34,519 nt of DNA, from positions 1 to 34,519 of the forward strand of contig JAWQRN010000196.1 of NCBI GenBank assembly GCA_033557685.1, written 5' to 3'. Source of the stretch: Sperchopsis tessellata. Its lineage: Eukaryota; Arthropoda; Insecta; Coleoptera; Hydrophilidae. Both the position numbers and the translations under genes were made by a program. The notes below the pieces were generated by a model. That model worked only from the letters and a program-made list of their open reading frames with translations. It was not told where the DNA came from and made no database searches. Shown one piece after another: positions 1 through 11,200 of the stretch (position 1 is the stretch's first letter; each line of letters opens with the position of its first letter).

Positions 1-540
1 TTGACATCATTTTATTCATATTTCGAACAACTTTTGTGAATTTTTTTGAATAATTTCAGCCAAAAATAACAAAGTTATACACTAATGTCCACTGAAGGTC
101 GTAAGTAGAGTTCTCCAATTGCAGGACGTGTACCCATTCCAATTTTCATCTGATATCAAAAAGGTTTTCTAAGAATATGATCATCAATGCAAGTGAAAAT
201 AATGAAAATTAAAAATTTTGCAGGCGTTGGAAAAATTTACTTCAATTTTCACCATTTCTTTTCACTAATTATGCAAAAAAAAACACCCTTAAAATCATGA
301 TATCATCTCAAAAGTTGGCTCATGTATTTCGTAATTTCATAAAGAATCATAATATCAATTTTCATAATAATCGGTTCATTACATACAGAGCGACTACCTG
401 AGGTAGTGCACCGCCCTACCTGCTGTGCACTCGAGACTGTAGCCTGTACGATTTATGTAATAAAAAAAAAATCGGATTTTTTGAACCTCCTAATGTGGTT
501 TCCCCCCTTAAAATAAAATTAATTAAGAGGAAAAATTTGT
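1..540. other. AT-rich stretch without a recognisable gene
   Basis: No coding similarity was seen on either strand. It contains a short palindrome (CTACCTGAGGTAG, 394-406) and a 7-bp-stem hairpin (AGTGCAC...GTGCACT, about 405-430). The missing 3' exon(s) of the helicase were not found here. Confidence 0.4.
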
Positions 541-1300
541 ACTTTATTGAATAATATAGCTTTCATCATTATATATCACTCTCTGCCATTTATCAGGAAG
601 AGAAAATATTCGATTTATAAAATTGCTGGTTTTTTTAGAAAAAAATTGTTCAAGGGTCTTTCTTAAAATAAAATTCCAGTGACCGAAATAAGTGGTAGAG
701 AGAGGGTGTAATGTCTGGTGAGTAGCGAGGTGGTGGTAGGACCTCGCAACCAAGCTCGGAAAGTTTTTCACGTATCTTCTTAGCTGCATGCTGTTGCGTG
801 TTAAAGAATAAGCCACCTCTATTTACAGTTTCTGACCGTTTTTTGAATAACTTCTGATTCGAACGATCCAACTGTTCACAATAGAGCTCAGAATTAACAA
901 TTTTTCCCCGGTTTAAAGCCTCATAATAAATGATTCCTTTATAATCACATCAAACATAAAACAATATCCTTCGAATGGTCAAACTTGGCTTAGTAGATGG
1001 TTTATCTTTCTGATTTGGTAATAACCATTGTTTATTACGTTTTCTGTTGTCATAAAAGATCCATTTTTCGTCAACAGTGACAATACATTTTAAAAAAACT
1101 TCAACGGAGACCCTTATTATCCGCACCATTTTTTTTTTTTTTTAGTAAGATTGTCGGTACCCAAAAACCTTCTCTTCAGACCATTCCAATTTTTTTCATA
1201 TATTCTTGGACTGTTAACCAGGGACATTGGAGTCTATTAGACAATTCTTGAACTGTCGAATAGTTAAGGACCGCACTAATGGCAAAAACGAAAACAAATT
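540..1300 (-). mobile_element. Degenerate mariner-family transposase
   Basis: Minus-strand reading in shifting frames gives the order expected for mariner. A HTH-like segment (TVQELSNRLQCPWLTVQEYM, about 1195-1260) comes first, then WVP, VTVDEKWIFYDN with the first catalytic Asp (about 1050-1085), GIIYYEAL, and SELGCEVLPPPRYSPDITP with the third Asp (about 707-770). The HDNARPH-like block holding the second Asp reads FNTQQHA, so that residue is lost. Stops and frameshifts break the frame. No terminal repeats could be fixed. It is a dead copy. Confidence 0.8.
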
Positions 1301-1324
1301 CCGGTATCCTCAGTACATATATAC

Positions 1325-1643
1325 TGTTACGAAATTTTTTGTATAGTAACTAGACCACCGCACCATATGCTTCGAAGCGATCACCCTATCGACTAGTCTA
1401 AAAAGATAGCAGATGTACGCTTACAGTGTTCGGGTTGGCTTCTCGATCTTTAGAGAATTGTCACCTCCATATAAAAGTGAAGAGGACCTGGCCAGAGAGC
1501 AGTTGAAGTTAGAAACGCGACACATTAGTTATAACCATTTGAAATACAGTTGTATCATTGAGCTAAATTTAAACTAAATACTTTAAAATAAATACATTTG
1601 AAACTTGTTGAACTGTTATTTGTGAATCCGTAAAAACATTACA
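1325..1643 (+). mobile_element. Solo-LTR-like sequence, probable Gypsy type
   Basis: A 319-bp segment starting TGTTACG and ending ATTACA (TG...CA ends). It contains a TATAAAAG promoter at about 1472, a downstream GAGAGCAGT transcribed-region motif and an AATAAA-like signal near 1587. This order is typical of insect Gypsy LTRs. No internal retroviral-type genes lie on either side, so it would be a solo LTR. I could not find a matching 4-5 bp target duplication (TATAC before, AAATA after), which weakens the call. Orientation is inferred from TATA then poly(A) signal. Confidence 0.5.
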
Positions 1644-1877
1644 AAATATATAAATATATTTGTAGTATTCATTACTATTGGTTTTTGTATTAGACCAGTA
1701 ATGATGTACAGTTTGATTAATAATTAATTTACATTTTAAAAATATAAATAAAACGAAGGTGACCCTTCTATGAAATACTGGTGAGTAAATAAAGTTTATT
1801 CTGAATAATAGAATAATAGTAGAAGAGGATCTGATTATGATTGATTGACTGAAAGAGAAAAATTCCTATCAACTTAC

Positions 1878-2224
1878 ATTGGCATTCCTGTAATTCCAAC
1901 ATTGTTATGGGTTTATGTTGAGCCATTTTCATCAAGGCTTCATTTGAAGCAACCATATAAGGCATGCAGTCCATTTTGGAAGCTAGCTCTACTCTCTTAT
2001 TCGTTAACATTCTGTATATAGCCATTCTTTCTATCTTTTGTTCTGCAGTCTCTTCTTCTACCTTCTGTTCGGCTACTTCTGATTCAGATATAACAGATTG
2101 AGTCGAGCTAGGCGGTTTAAGTAGTTGAAGTTTCTTAAGAGATGGTATTAGCTTTTGTGAAGAGCTTTGTTTCATGCCTCTAGCAGTAACTGATTTTATT
2201 TGAATCGGAATTGGTTCTTGTACT
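1878..2224 (-). CDS. WRN: WRN helicase exon 11 (partial HRDC)
   Basis: Residues 606-721 plus one base. A Ser/Glu-rich linker is followed by the first 50-55 residues of an HRDC domain (MLTNKRVELASKM, ALMKMAQHKPITMLELQ). HRDC normally needs about 25 more residues. A strong GTAAGT donor at 1877 suggests the rest is on an exon that lies outside the window or that I did not find. Without splicing, the frame runs 36 hydrophobic residues further to a stop at 1768. Confidence 0.87.
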
Positions 2225-5200
2225 CTACAAAAAGAATATTAAATTTAAAATTTCAATCCTTAAGTAATTAGACTAAAAGTCAATTGGAAATATATGAAAA
2301 TGGATTTCTCACAAATTAAACCTAAAACTAAGTACGTACGGTATTTCTCTCTTCACTTTCTTCAGTTTTAACATCTTGAAAATTTCTTGAGTTGGTGGCA
2401 TGAGTAGTTTAGCCATGTGAGGTCTCGAAACAATATCTTTCAAGAAGGTTTCACCTTTTGTACTTAACCCAAAAGTACTAATGAACCTCTCTGTTCCAGC
2501 ATTTTTCTGCATGTATTTTTCCCTTTGCAAAATTATTCCTGAAAATGTTATTGTTTGTATAAAATGCTATTCTGCAATTTAATATTTTCCTTACCCACTG
2601 CTTTCCACCATTCATCACTTTTATTTTTCCCAGAACCATGTAATGAGTGTCCATGAAATTTTGATATCTTCGAGTTTTTAGATCCCCTTATAAATAGTAT
2701 ATAAGAACCAGATCCATATCTACCACCCATTGTTTTCACTGCTGACAAATATACATGAGCATCTTGTGTAAAGTCATATCGACCTTCATTATCGAGGCCT
2801 TCATATATTTGGTCATCTGATTTGTCTGTCAATCTGTAAAATTTTTATATTGACAATATTGGAACATAACATCGAAATTGTTCAAAAATTAATTCAATAC
2901 GTGTGTATATTAGTTTGCAATAATAATTTTGTTCAAAATTCAACAATGCCAGATAGATATAAATTCTTTTTTGGAACATAGAAACGAACCATGAGAAAGT
3001 TACAAGGACTGAAATTGTACTTTCTGTATGACACATAAGCATTTTTTTTAAACTGTATGAGTATACAACTTAATTAATAATTCAATGTAATGATATATGA
3101 TTGTAGATGCTGCTAACTCAACAAATCAAAATTTTAAATAATATATGTTTTAAAAATTGTATGCTGGGTTTAATTTTCAGTTCACCAAAAAGTATGTAAT
3201 TCTTTCATTACTAGTATCGAAAAGGGATATTTTCTGTTGGTGTCTTAATTACCATACAACAAATATTTTCGCATATTTTAAAAATAAAACAGCTTTTTAG
3301 AATTCATCCACCGCAACTTATAGAAAATAAAGACAATGCCAACTAGGCTCCTAAATGTGCAGCCTCGAGTTCGAGATTCACAGGTGGCCGGCTTTTTGTG
3401 ATTAGGGAAAAGTCTTTGTGTTGCTTGTCTTTCAGGAGGGACGTAAAACTGTGTGTATTGTACAGTAATGTTCATGAAAATAGCAATGATTAAACTTTTC
3501 GAAAAAACAAATAAATCTATTAAATGTAATAGACTTCCACGGTTATTATCTGTATGAATGTTGTTTCCTGGTGTAGAGACTCTGATAAGTGCCTCGCTTT
3601 GAAAATGTCCCTTGCAACAGTGGACGAAACGTCAGCACTTATCAGAGCCTCTACACGGTTTCCACCCGGAAATAACATTCATACAAATAAATCTATTATT
3701 TAATATTGAAACTTTAGGTGATATGTGATATGATATTCATTTAATTAATGACCTTCTTTATTAAATTTAAGTAAAAATATTGGTTTCTAAAAAATTTCAA
3801 AATTATTTGCAAAAAACCAAAATAGCAGTTCTTAAAAAAAATAATATTTTATAACAAATTATTTAGTAATTGACTAATATTTGATCATATAGACTTTTCT
3901 TCGTAAACATTTTTCGCATCTACGTGGCATAGCTACCAAACTTTGACAGCTGTTTCAATGGTTTGCCATGAATCTTCTCTAATTTTTGGATTTACCAAGG
4001 AAACTGCCTATTCCACATCCACCAATAAATTCTCTATAGGGTTTAGCTTTGGTGATTGTGGTGTCCAAACCATAAAGTTGAATTCATTTTCATCGAATCA
4101 ATTTTTTCCCTTTTGAGAAGTATCTTGTTGAAAGACCCATCTTAAAAGCATTTCTTCTTCAGCAAAAAGTAACTCTACACTCTCTAAAATATGTACATAA
4201 GCATCAGCAGTCATCGTTTCCTTAATCTAATAAATAGGATCTGTGCCATACCAAGAAAAACATCACCACGCCATGACACTGCAACTACAATATTTGACTG
4301 TCTTTGTTGTGTATTTTGGATTATATTCTTGCAGAGGGGGCCTTATTACATGTTTGGTTTATACTAGAATTAAATAGAACAACTTTTGTTTCATCAGTCC
4401 ACAGGATATTCCTCCATTTTGATGTTGGCCAATTAATACGCTCTCGTGCAAAAGATATTCTTTTGGCAATCAGTTTTGGATTCAATAAAGAAACCTTTCT
4501 AGAACGTTTTAGTTTCAAATTTTCTTGAATTAACTTTCTTCTTACTGAAGATGATTTAATAGGAAGATTTAACTCTCTTTTATTGTGTAGAGGTCATAAA
4601 CGGGTTTGTTTTTGCAAGGTTAATGATCTGATGATCTAATGCAGGATTAGTTTTAAATTTTCTTACACGATGTTTTGTATATTTAAAATTTCTTTCAATA
4701 GCAATCATTTTTGCTGAGTAATTCAATGTATTTTGAATAAATTTGTATGTTTTTCCATCTTTCAACATGTTTAATATTACTTCCTGTTTTTCTGGCGTAC
4801 AGCGCTTGTTTGACCCATTAGTGTTAAAATGTAGTTAAAGTTACTTATTGCAACATAAACTATCAAAAATTTTAAGTTTAATCACTCATTTATTTTAACT
4901 TTAAAACAAAAGTTTACCACCACTGCTATTTTAATGAACAACTCAAAAGGGACACAAAGTACCAATAAATAGGGGAAGCCCCAGTGTACATGGTAAACTT
5001 AATTTTGCCAACATAAATTGCAAGAGAGTCCAATGTAGATAATCTATCCAAGATATAAACATAATATACCAAGAAATCATTGAAATTTTCCATTTATTAT
5101 AAAAATGAAGCAGCACTGCTATTTTCCTACACATGACTGTAGATGAAGACCACGTGCACTTAAAAGAACCCAATTCCAGTTGGAACACTGGATGCAGCAA

Positions 5201-8200
5201 AATTTCCAGGTATGGGAGCCTAATTCCTAGTGTCAGTGAATAAGCAAATAAACAAGACAATGCCATGTGACTTTTCTTTACCACCAGAGCTCTGCAGAGA
5301 GGCAAGGAATAAGCTATATATACTTTTTTAAAACCAAAACTACCCAAATTTTACAATTTAAGTAAAACTATTTTATAAAATTATAACTATTTTCCTATTA
5401 ATTTCATTAAATATTTCATCTTGCTTTTAACTGTAATAATTTTGTAAATCTGAAGTTGCCTACTAACATAAGAAAATGTTTCTCTTCAAAGAAATTATTT
5501 GGGCATCTAAATTTTTTGATAGTTAAAGATAAGGTGCTTACTTTCGAGTACAATTGTCACAACAGTTCGACTTTGGAGCCTTTTTAACTGTCGGTGTTCC
5601 TTCAAAATGGTTCAAAATATACTGCCTTCTGCATTCTCTTGTATCGAAATATTTTACCATTAACTGGGCCATGGCTTCTTTGTGATCTTTATTTTTATCA
5701 CTTCCGTAACCCATTTCTCGGAGGTGCCTAAAATCAAAATATTATTAATTTCCATGATTTTTGAATATAAGTGAAAAAGTTATATTAAGACCCACCGTTG
5801 TTTTAAGTCATTGCACACTTTTGTAGAAGAGGTTTACATCCTATAGTCAGTAAATATTCCTCCCAAAACCCAAAAGTATAGAAAATAAATGTTTCTCTTC
5901 TAGAATATCTTCAATTAAAACTTATTTAACACTTTTGGAAATTTTTCCTGAATTTAATCTTAACTTGATTTTGCTTCCCATACTTTCATCAAACAGATTT
6001 TATGTAACTATGTAGTCAAATTTCTGATATTAAAATCATTGGATTTCGTGTGTTCTAATGACTAGTTAGAATTTATAGTTTCTTACCTTAACATTTCAAA
6101 GTCAGCACTTGAATAAAATGTTACACATTCAGCTGGTTGTCCATCTCTGCCAGCTCGTCCGACTTCTTGATAATAGCTTTCTAAACCGTTTGATGACCCA
6201 TAATGAATAATCCTTCTTACATCTGGTTTATCAATACCCATCCCAAATGCTATTGTGGCGACAATCACCTTTATTTTATCCCTTACAAAGTTTTCGTGCG
6301 TTTCTGTTCTTGCTTTAATACTCATAGTTCCATGGTATGTAGCACATTTAATTCCATTTACTATAACACAAACAATTTAAAACAAATATGAATCAAATAA
6401 TATGGCATAGTAAAGAAATGGATCAAGTAACTAGTGTGATATTAAGTTGTTTACACATTATGAATGAATGTGGTCTAAGGTAAAGATAACGGTTCAGTGG
6501 TAGAAATAAAATAATAATGTAGACATTGAAAGATGTGGAAGAACTTGTAACAAGACCTATAGAACTGTTAAGCAAGCAATAGAAATGTGTAAACATACCA
6601 TTCAGTAACTGAGCCACATCTTCAGTTTGTTTTCGAGTTATACAATAAATAATTGTGGATCCTGTAAATATCCATTTGTTGTTTTCTTTTACCATATATT
6701 TCTGAAGATCTGCTAATGGTCCCTTGTTTCCTTTCAAAAAAACAGAAAAATACAGATTTGGGCGATCAAAACCTGAACATAACACCTGAGCATTCCTGAA
6801 ACAAAAATTGCTTAATAATAGACATTTTTAAGGCTACTAACTGTAAAATGAAACTATTGTAGCATCCATTGCTATAACTGAATTATTTATTTTGTTCAAA
6901 TTATGTAAAAGGTTGTAACGTATCAATGGTCCAACGGAACCTTTTTTTAAATACTCTCATAAAAATTTCACATTAAAATCAATTGCCAGTTGTAAAACAA
7001 AGGCGAGCAGTTTAGGTCAGGTCTGGGCTGACTTTTGCAAGCTAAGGGCTACTTCTTTCTTTCTGCAAATGTGATGATCGCATTTTAAGATCTAAAATCA
7101 ATCTTTTAGAAAGATCAATTAATCGAAAAATCATAAGATCGGAATGTGATAAGATCGATCCCCTATCGAAAATTGGTTGATTAAGAGTAGAAACGAACAT
7201 AATTGTTTAATAACAATATCAATCTAATAAATCAAGAGAATGGAAACCAATATAAATTTTTATTTGCTAAACTACTTCTGATTCATCATAAAATTTAAAT
7301 AAATTAAAATAATTATTTAAGCGAAGGTCACCTCACGACTGTAGGGCTGGGCCCAATGCGCATTATAAGATAAGAGATCGATCTTTTAAAATATCAAAAA
7401 AGGTCGATTGATCGATCATTGAACATAAGATCAGAATGTGATCGGAGATTAATAATCTTTCCAACCCAAAAGATCGATCGTTCAATCACATACATCAGAT
7501 CGATCTTTTGACCTAGCTCTATCCACCACATGTTTAATGTAATAATAATGTTATATATACGATCATATCCTCTTCTACCTTTTGGTACAGAGGTTGATAT
7601 ATTCTTTAATGTTATATGATAAAATAATACGTAATGGACAGTAGTCATTACACATTTAGAAAAAAAATATCCTTTTTATATAAAGCTTAACTTTACACTG
7701 CATATTGCCCTTTACTACACAACAATTTATCTCAACTTAAGCACCCCTTTAATTAAGACTTTTTCCAAGAATAGAGCCCACAATTTTCAAATCTGGTGTC
7801 CTTAATATAATTAATATTTAAATTTGAGCTCTTGATGATGGATAATGTAGTGGTAATTAAGTATTTGTAGAAAATCCCCATCTATTGTCCACATGACTAA
7901 AAATTGATATTTTTTCCGTTTTTGGGTATATTACTATAAACACAAAATAACTAATGATACTTGTTATTATTATGCCAAAGAATTCGATAGAATTATTTTA
8001 AATATTAAGTGATTTTTTTCAATATTTTTTTCTATAGTACTTCAGTCTCCCTATAGTCCTTTGGTAGTTCACTGAAGGACTGCGATCGATTTGTTGCCCA
8101 GGCCTAGTTTAGACTACATGCGGTGCAAGCAACATCTCTGGACCAAAGTTTTTGAATTATCAATCATCCCTCAGTTCATGCAAAGTTGCAGTAGGTGTTA

Positions 8201-11200
8201 GATGTGAACAAAATGAAATACAAAAATATAAGTTTTATTTTTTCCATTCTTGTTATGCAGTCCTATAAATAAACTACAACCACACATTACGCAGAAATTG
8301 TTTTATTAAATTTTTCTTTTTCTGAAACTGTTTCTAATGAAACTGTTCTACAAAAAGTACTATTTTGCCCACCACTAATTCATATAATTCTCTCTACGAC
8401 AGATTAAAAAGAGCTTAGACATTGCTAAGCATATGCAACATTAAATTCAGAAACACCATGCAATTTCCAAATGAGAAAATTCATGATCTGCCTGACTATC
8501 ACTACTATATGAGTGTTCTCTAATAAGTGGATTGACCAATATAATGAGAAATTCAGTTGCTAGCTAGATCTCCAGATCATACTCAACTATATATTTTTTT
8601 GTGGGTTCTCATAGTTTATTAAAGTACGCCCAATAATTTGGTGAATTTAAAGGAACATTTACTGCAAGTAATGAGGAAAATTATACGACAACAAGAATTT
8701 GTATGACATCTATCACATTGTCGGTTGGTCATTAGTTTCAATAATTAACGTAGCAGGCTTTTTAAATATGTGTTATTTTATTGACTAAAATGTTGGTCTA
8801 TTTAGCAAATTTAACAAAAAATATGATTTACAATTCATTTAAAATCCATATTCTATCAATTGGAAAATTTGTTGTGACAGAGTATTCGGTGGAAATCATT
8901 TATAATGAACTTACAAGGACCAAGGGAATTGGTAACTGAGTGTTCATTTTATGAGTATCTGAATTACATACATATTTTAAATACACCAATTAAAAATTAA
9001 AATTTACAAGATAAGAAGAAAACATCAAAGCAAAGTACATAAATATTACAAAAACAGGTAAAATTTAACATATTAAAAAACATTAAGCACTTGTAAGGGT
9101 ACGTAAGAAAAACGCTCTCGGATATTGAAAAAACGTTGAGAGAATCAGAAAAGCTATAATCACCTACAGTCTTAATGAAAGGCCCAGCTGACGAGTGGCA
9201 ACAGTAGGATCTTAAAGTTTGACAGAGCCAATAACTCAGAGTTATTGAAAAAAGTAAACAATATTAGAATGCTTCCGGGAAAAGTTATACGTTTAACACT
9301 TAAAAACACTAAGGGACAGAGAGTTCGTAATCAACCATATCCAAGTTCCATCAAGATCATTCTGAAGTTACGTACAATCACCAAGGTAATTAACAGTGCT
9401 GTAAATCTTTATGTTGTCAAAAAAAGATAAAGCATGGAATTGTTTAGATGAATGATCCATGTGTTCCACATACTGCCACCTACAATTCAGGTAAAAAGTA
9501 AACAAGATTCCGAGAAGTTAAACGGTTTCAACTTATTGATCAGAATAGCATGATCAAGGGGTCTACGACGTTTCAGCACCGCTGATTCATCGCCACCGTT
9601 TAATCGCCGGCGGATTCAACACCACGTAGGTCATCGCCAAGTTATTTCATACGGGAATCATCCCATTCAATACTAAAATTTGGAATATTTGTAACACACA
9701 AAGATATAAAATTTGTTGCATTAAATTTCGGTAATTTCATATATGTTTTGGATGCAACATATCTATTATAGTGAATGACTACAAACCATGAATGCAGATA
9801 TTCGATGGCATCTCTATTGTGAAATTCAAACACTATCCTTTTTATTCTTTCGTCAGTTTGTCGATATTTACGAAATTTTAGAGGTGTTTAGTTTCCAGCA
9901 ACAAGTTGTTCATAATATTTGGTGCATGTAATTAAGGAAACAATACCAACATTTGACATAATATCCTAGACTTTGTATTTTATTTTAACAAAAAGAAAGT
10001 ATCAGCAATGTTATTTTGGATACTCAGTTTTAACTCAATATAATATGATGTATTGTGGGATTTTTCAAACAAAAAAACCATAACTGAATAGGAAGTAATT
10101 TGGACAAACTAATTATAAAAATAAAAAAAACATTCCAAAGAGTATACAAATTTTAAACCGAAAAATACATGTTTAAAATAAAGTTAACACGGTGTAAACA
10201 AAATGCCACCTTAGATAAAATCTTCTTATTCATTAAATTCGCAAAATTAAATATTTACTTTAAACATGGAGTTTTTGTCAAACAAACCACCTATTTGGTA
10301 TGGTCAAGGTCATGACAAAGAAATATGAAGGAATCCATCCTGTATTTTATGCTCTTTTGCCAAATAAAATAAAAAGGATGTACATACAAATATTTGAAGT
10401 TATAAAGAGGTTAGTGCCAAATTTAAATCCAGAATCCCTCAATTGCGATTTTGAGCTTGCAGCTATTTCAGTAATGACAGAATATTTTCCCAGTGTTAAC
10501 ATAAAAGGTTGTTTCTTCCATTTAGCTAAAATGGGATTTATGGTACAATACAACAGTAATCCAGATTTTTGCATTAAAAGTTAAAATGGTGATTGCTTTG
10601 GCATTTGTTCACCTTGACAATATAAATGAATATTTGGACGATTTAGCAGATGAATTGCCATCAGAATTGCAACCATTAATAAATTAGTTCAAAGATAATT
10701 ATATTGAACGCCAAAATAGACGTGGAAATGGAAAATGACCTGGTTTGTTTGTTACTGGAGTCTGGAATCTACATAATCGTGTGCTGTACGTAGAAGATTG
10801 AACAACAACCATGCAGAAGCTGCACATCGACGACAGCAGACTAAATTAGGAGTCAACCATCTGACTATTTGGAAGCATATTGATGGATTACAAAAAGTAC
10901 TAAAAGGGCATATTGCATATTATGAACAACTTGTTGCTGGAAACGAACCACCTCTAAAATTTCTTAAATATCGACAAGCTGACGAAAGAACAGTGTCTGA
11001 GTTTCACAATAGAGATGCCATCGAATATCTGCGCCGATTTTCAAGTAATTAAGTATATTTTTTAATGTGAATTATTTTTAAAAATTTTAAACTTTGTTTT
11101 GTTTCAATTGGAGAAATAAAATAAATGATTATACCGCATTAATTATTTGTTTGTTTGTAAATATATCAAAAAATCCTAATTTATGCATCAAATTTTACAT

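Noticed and set aside
399..407. TGAGGTAGT, identical to the first nine bases of let-7
   Set aside because: The following bases do not match let-7 (GCACC instead of AGGTT) and the local hairpin uses other bases. A nine-base match is expected by chance at this scale.
1835..1848. Short terminal exon of the helicase (F-N-Q-S-stop) after TTTCTCTTTCAG
   Set aside because: It would need an intron of only 29 bp after the exon 11 donor, which is too short for insect splicing, and it would leave HRDC incomplete.
3590..3650. Hammerhead ribozyme in the foldback repeats (GTCC...GGACGAAACGTC)
   Set aside because: GAAA and a stem II-like GTCC/GGAC pair are present, but no clear CUGANGA box and no cleavable NUH closing a stem III were found in any of the three copies. 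The foldback symmetry explains the pairing. A covariance-model scan would settle it.
9245..9430. Basic 61-codon plus-strand frame in intron 5
   Set aside because: Lys/Arg/Ile-rich as expected from AT-rich sequence, with no family motif.
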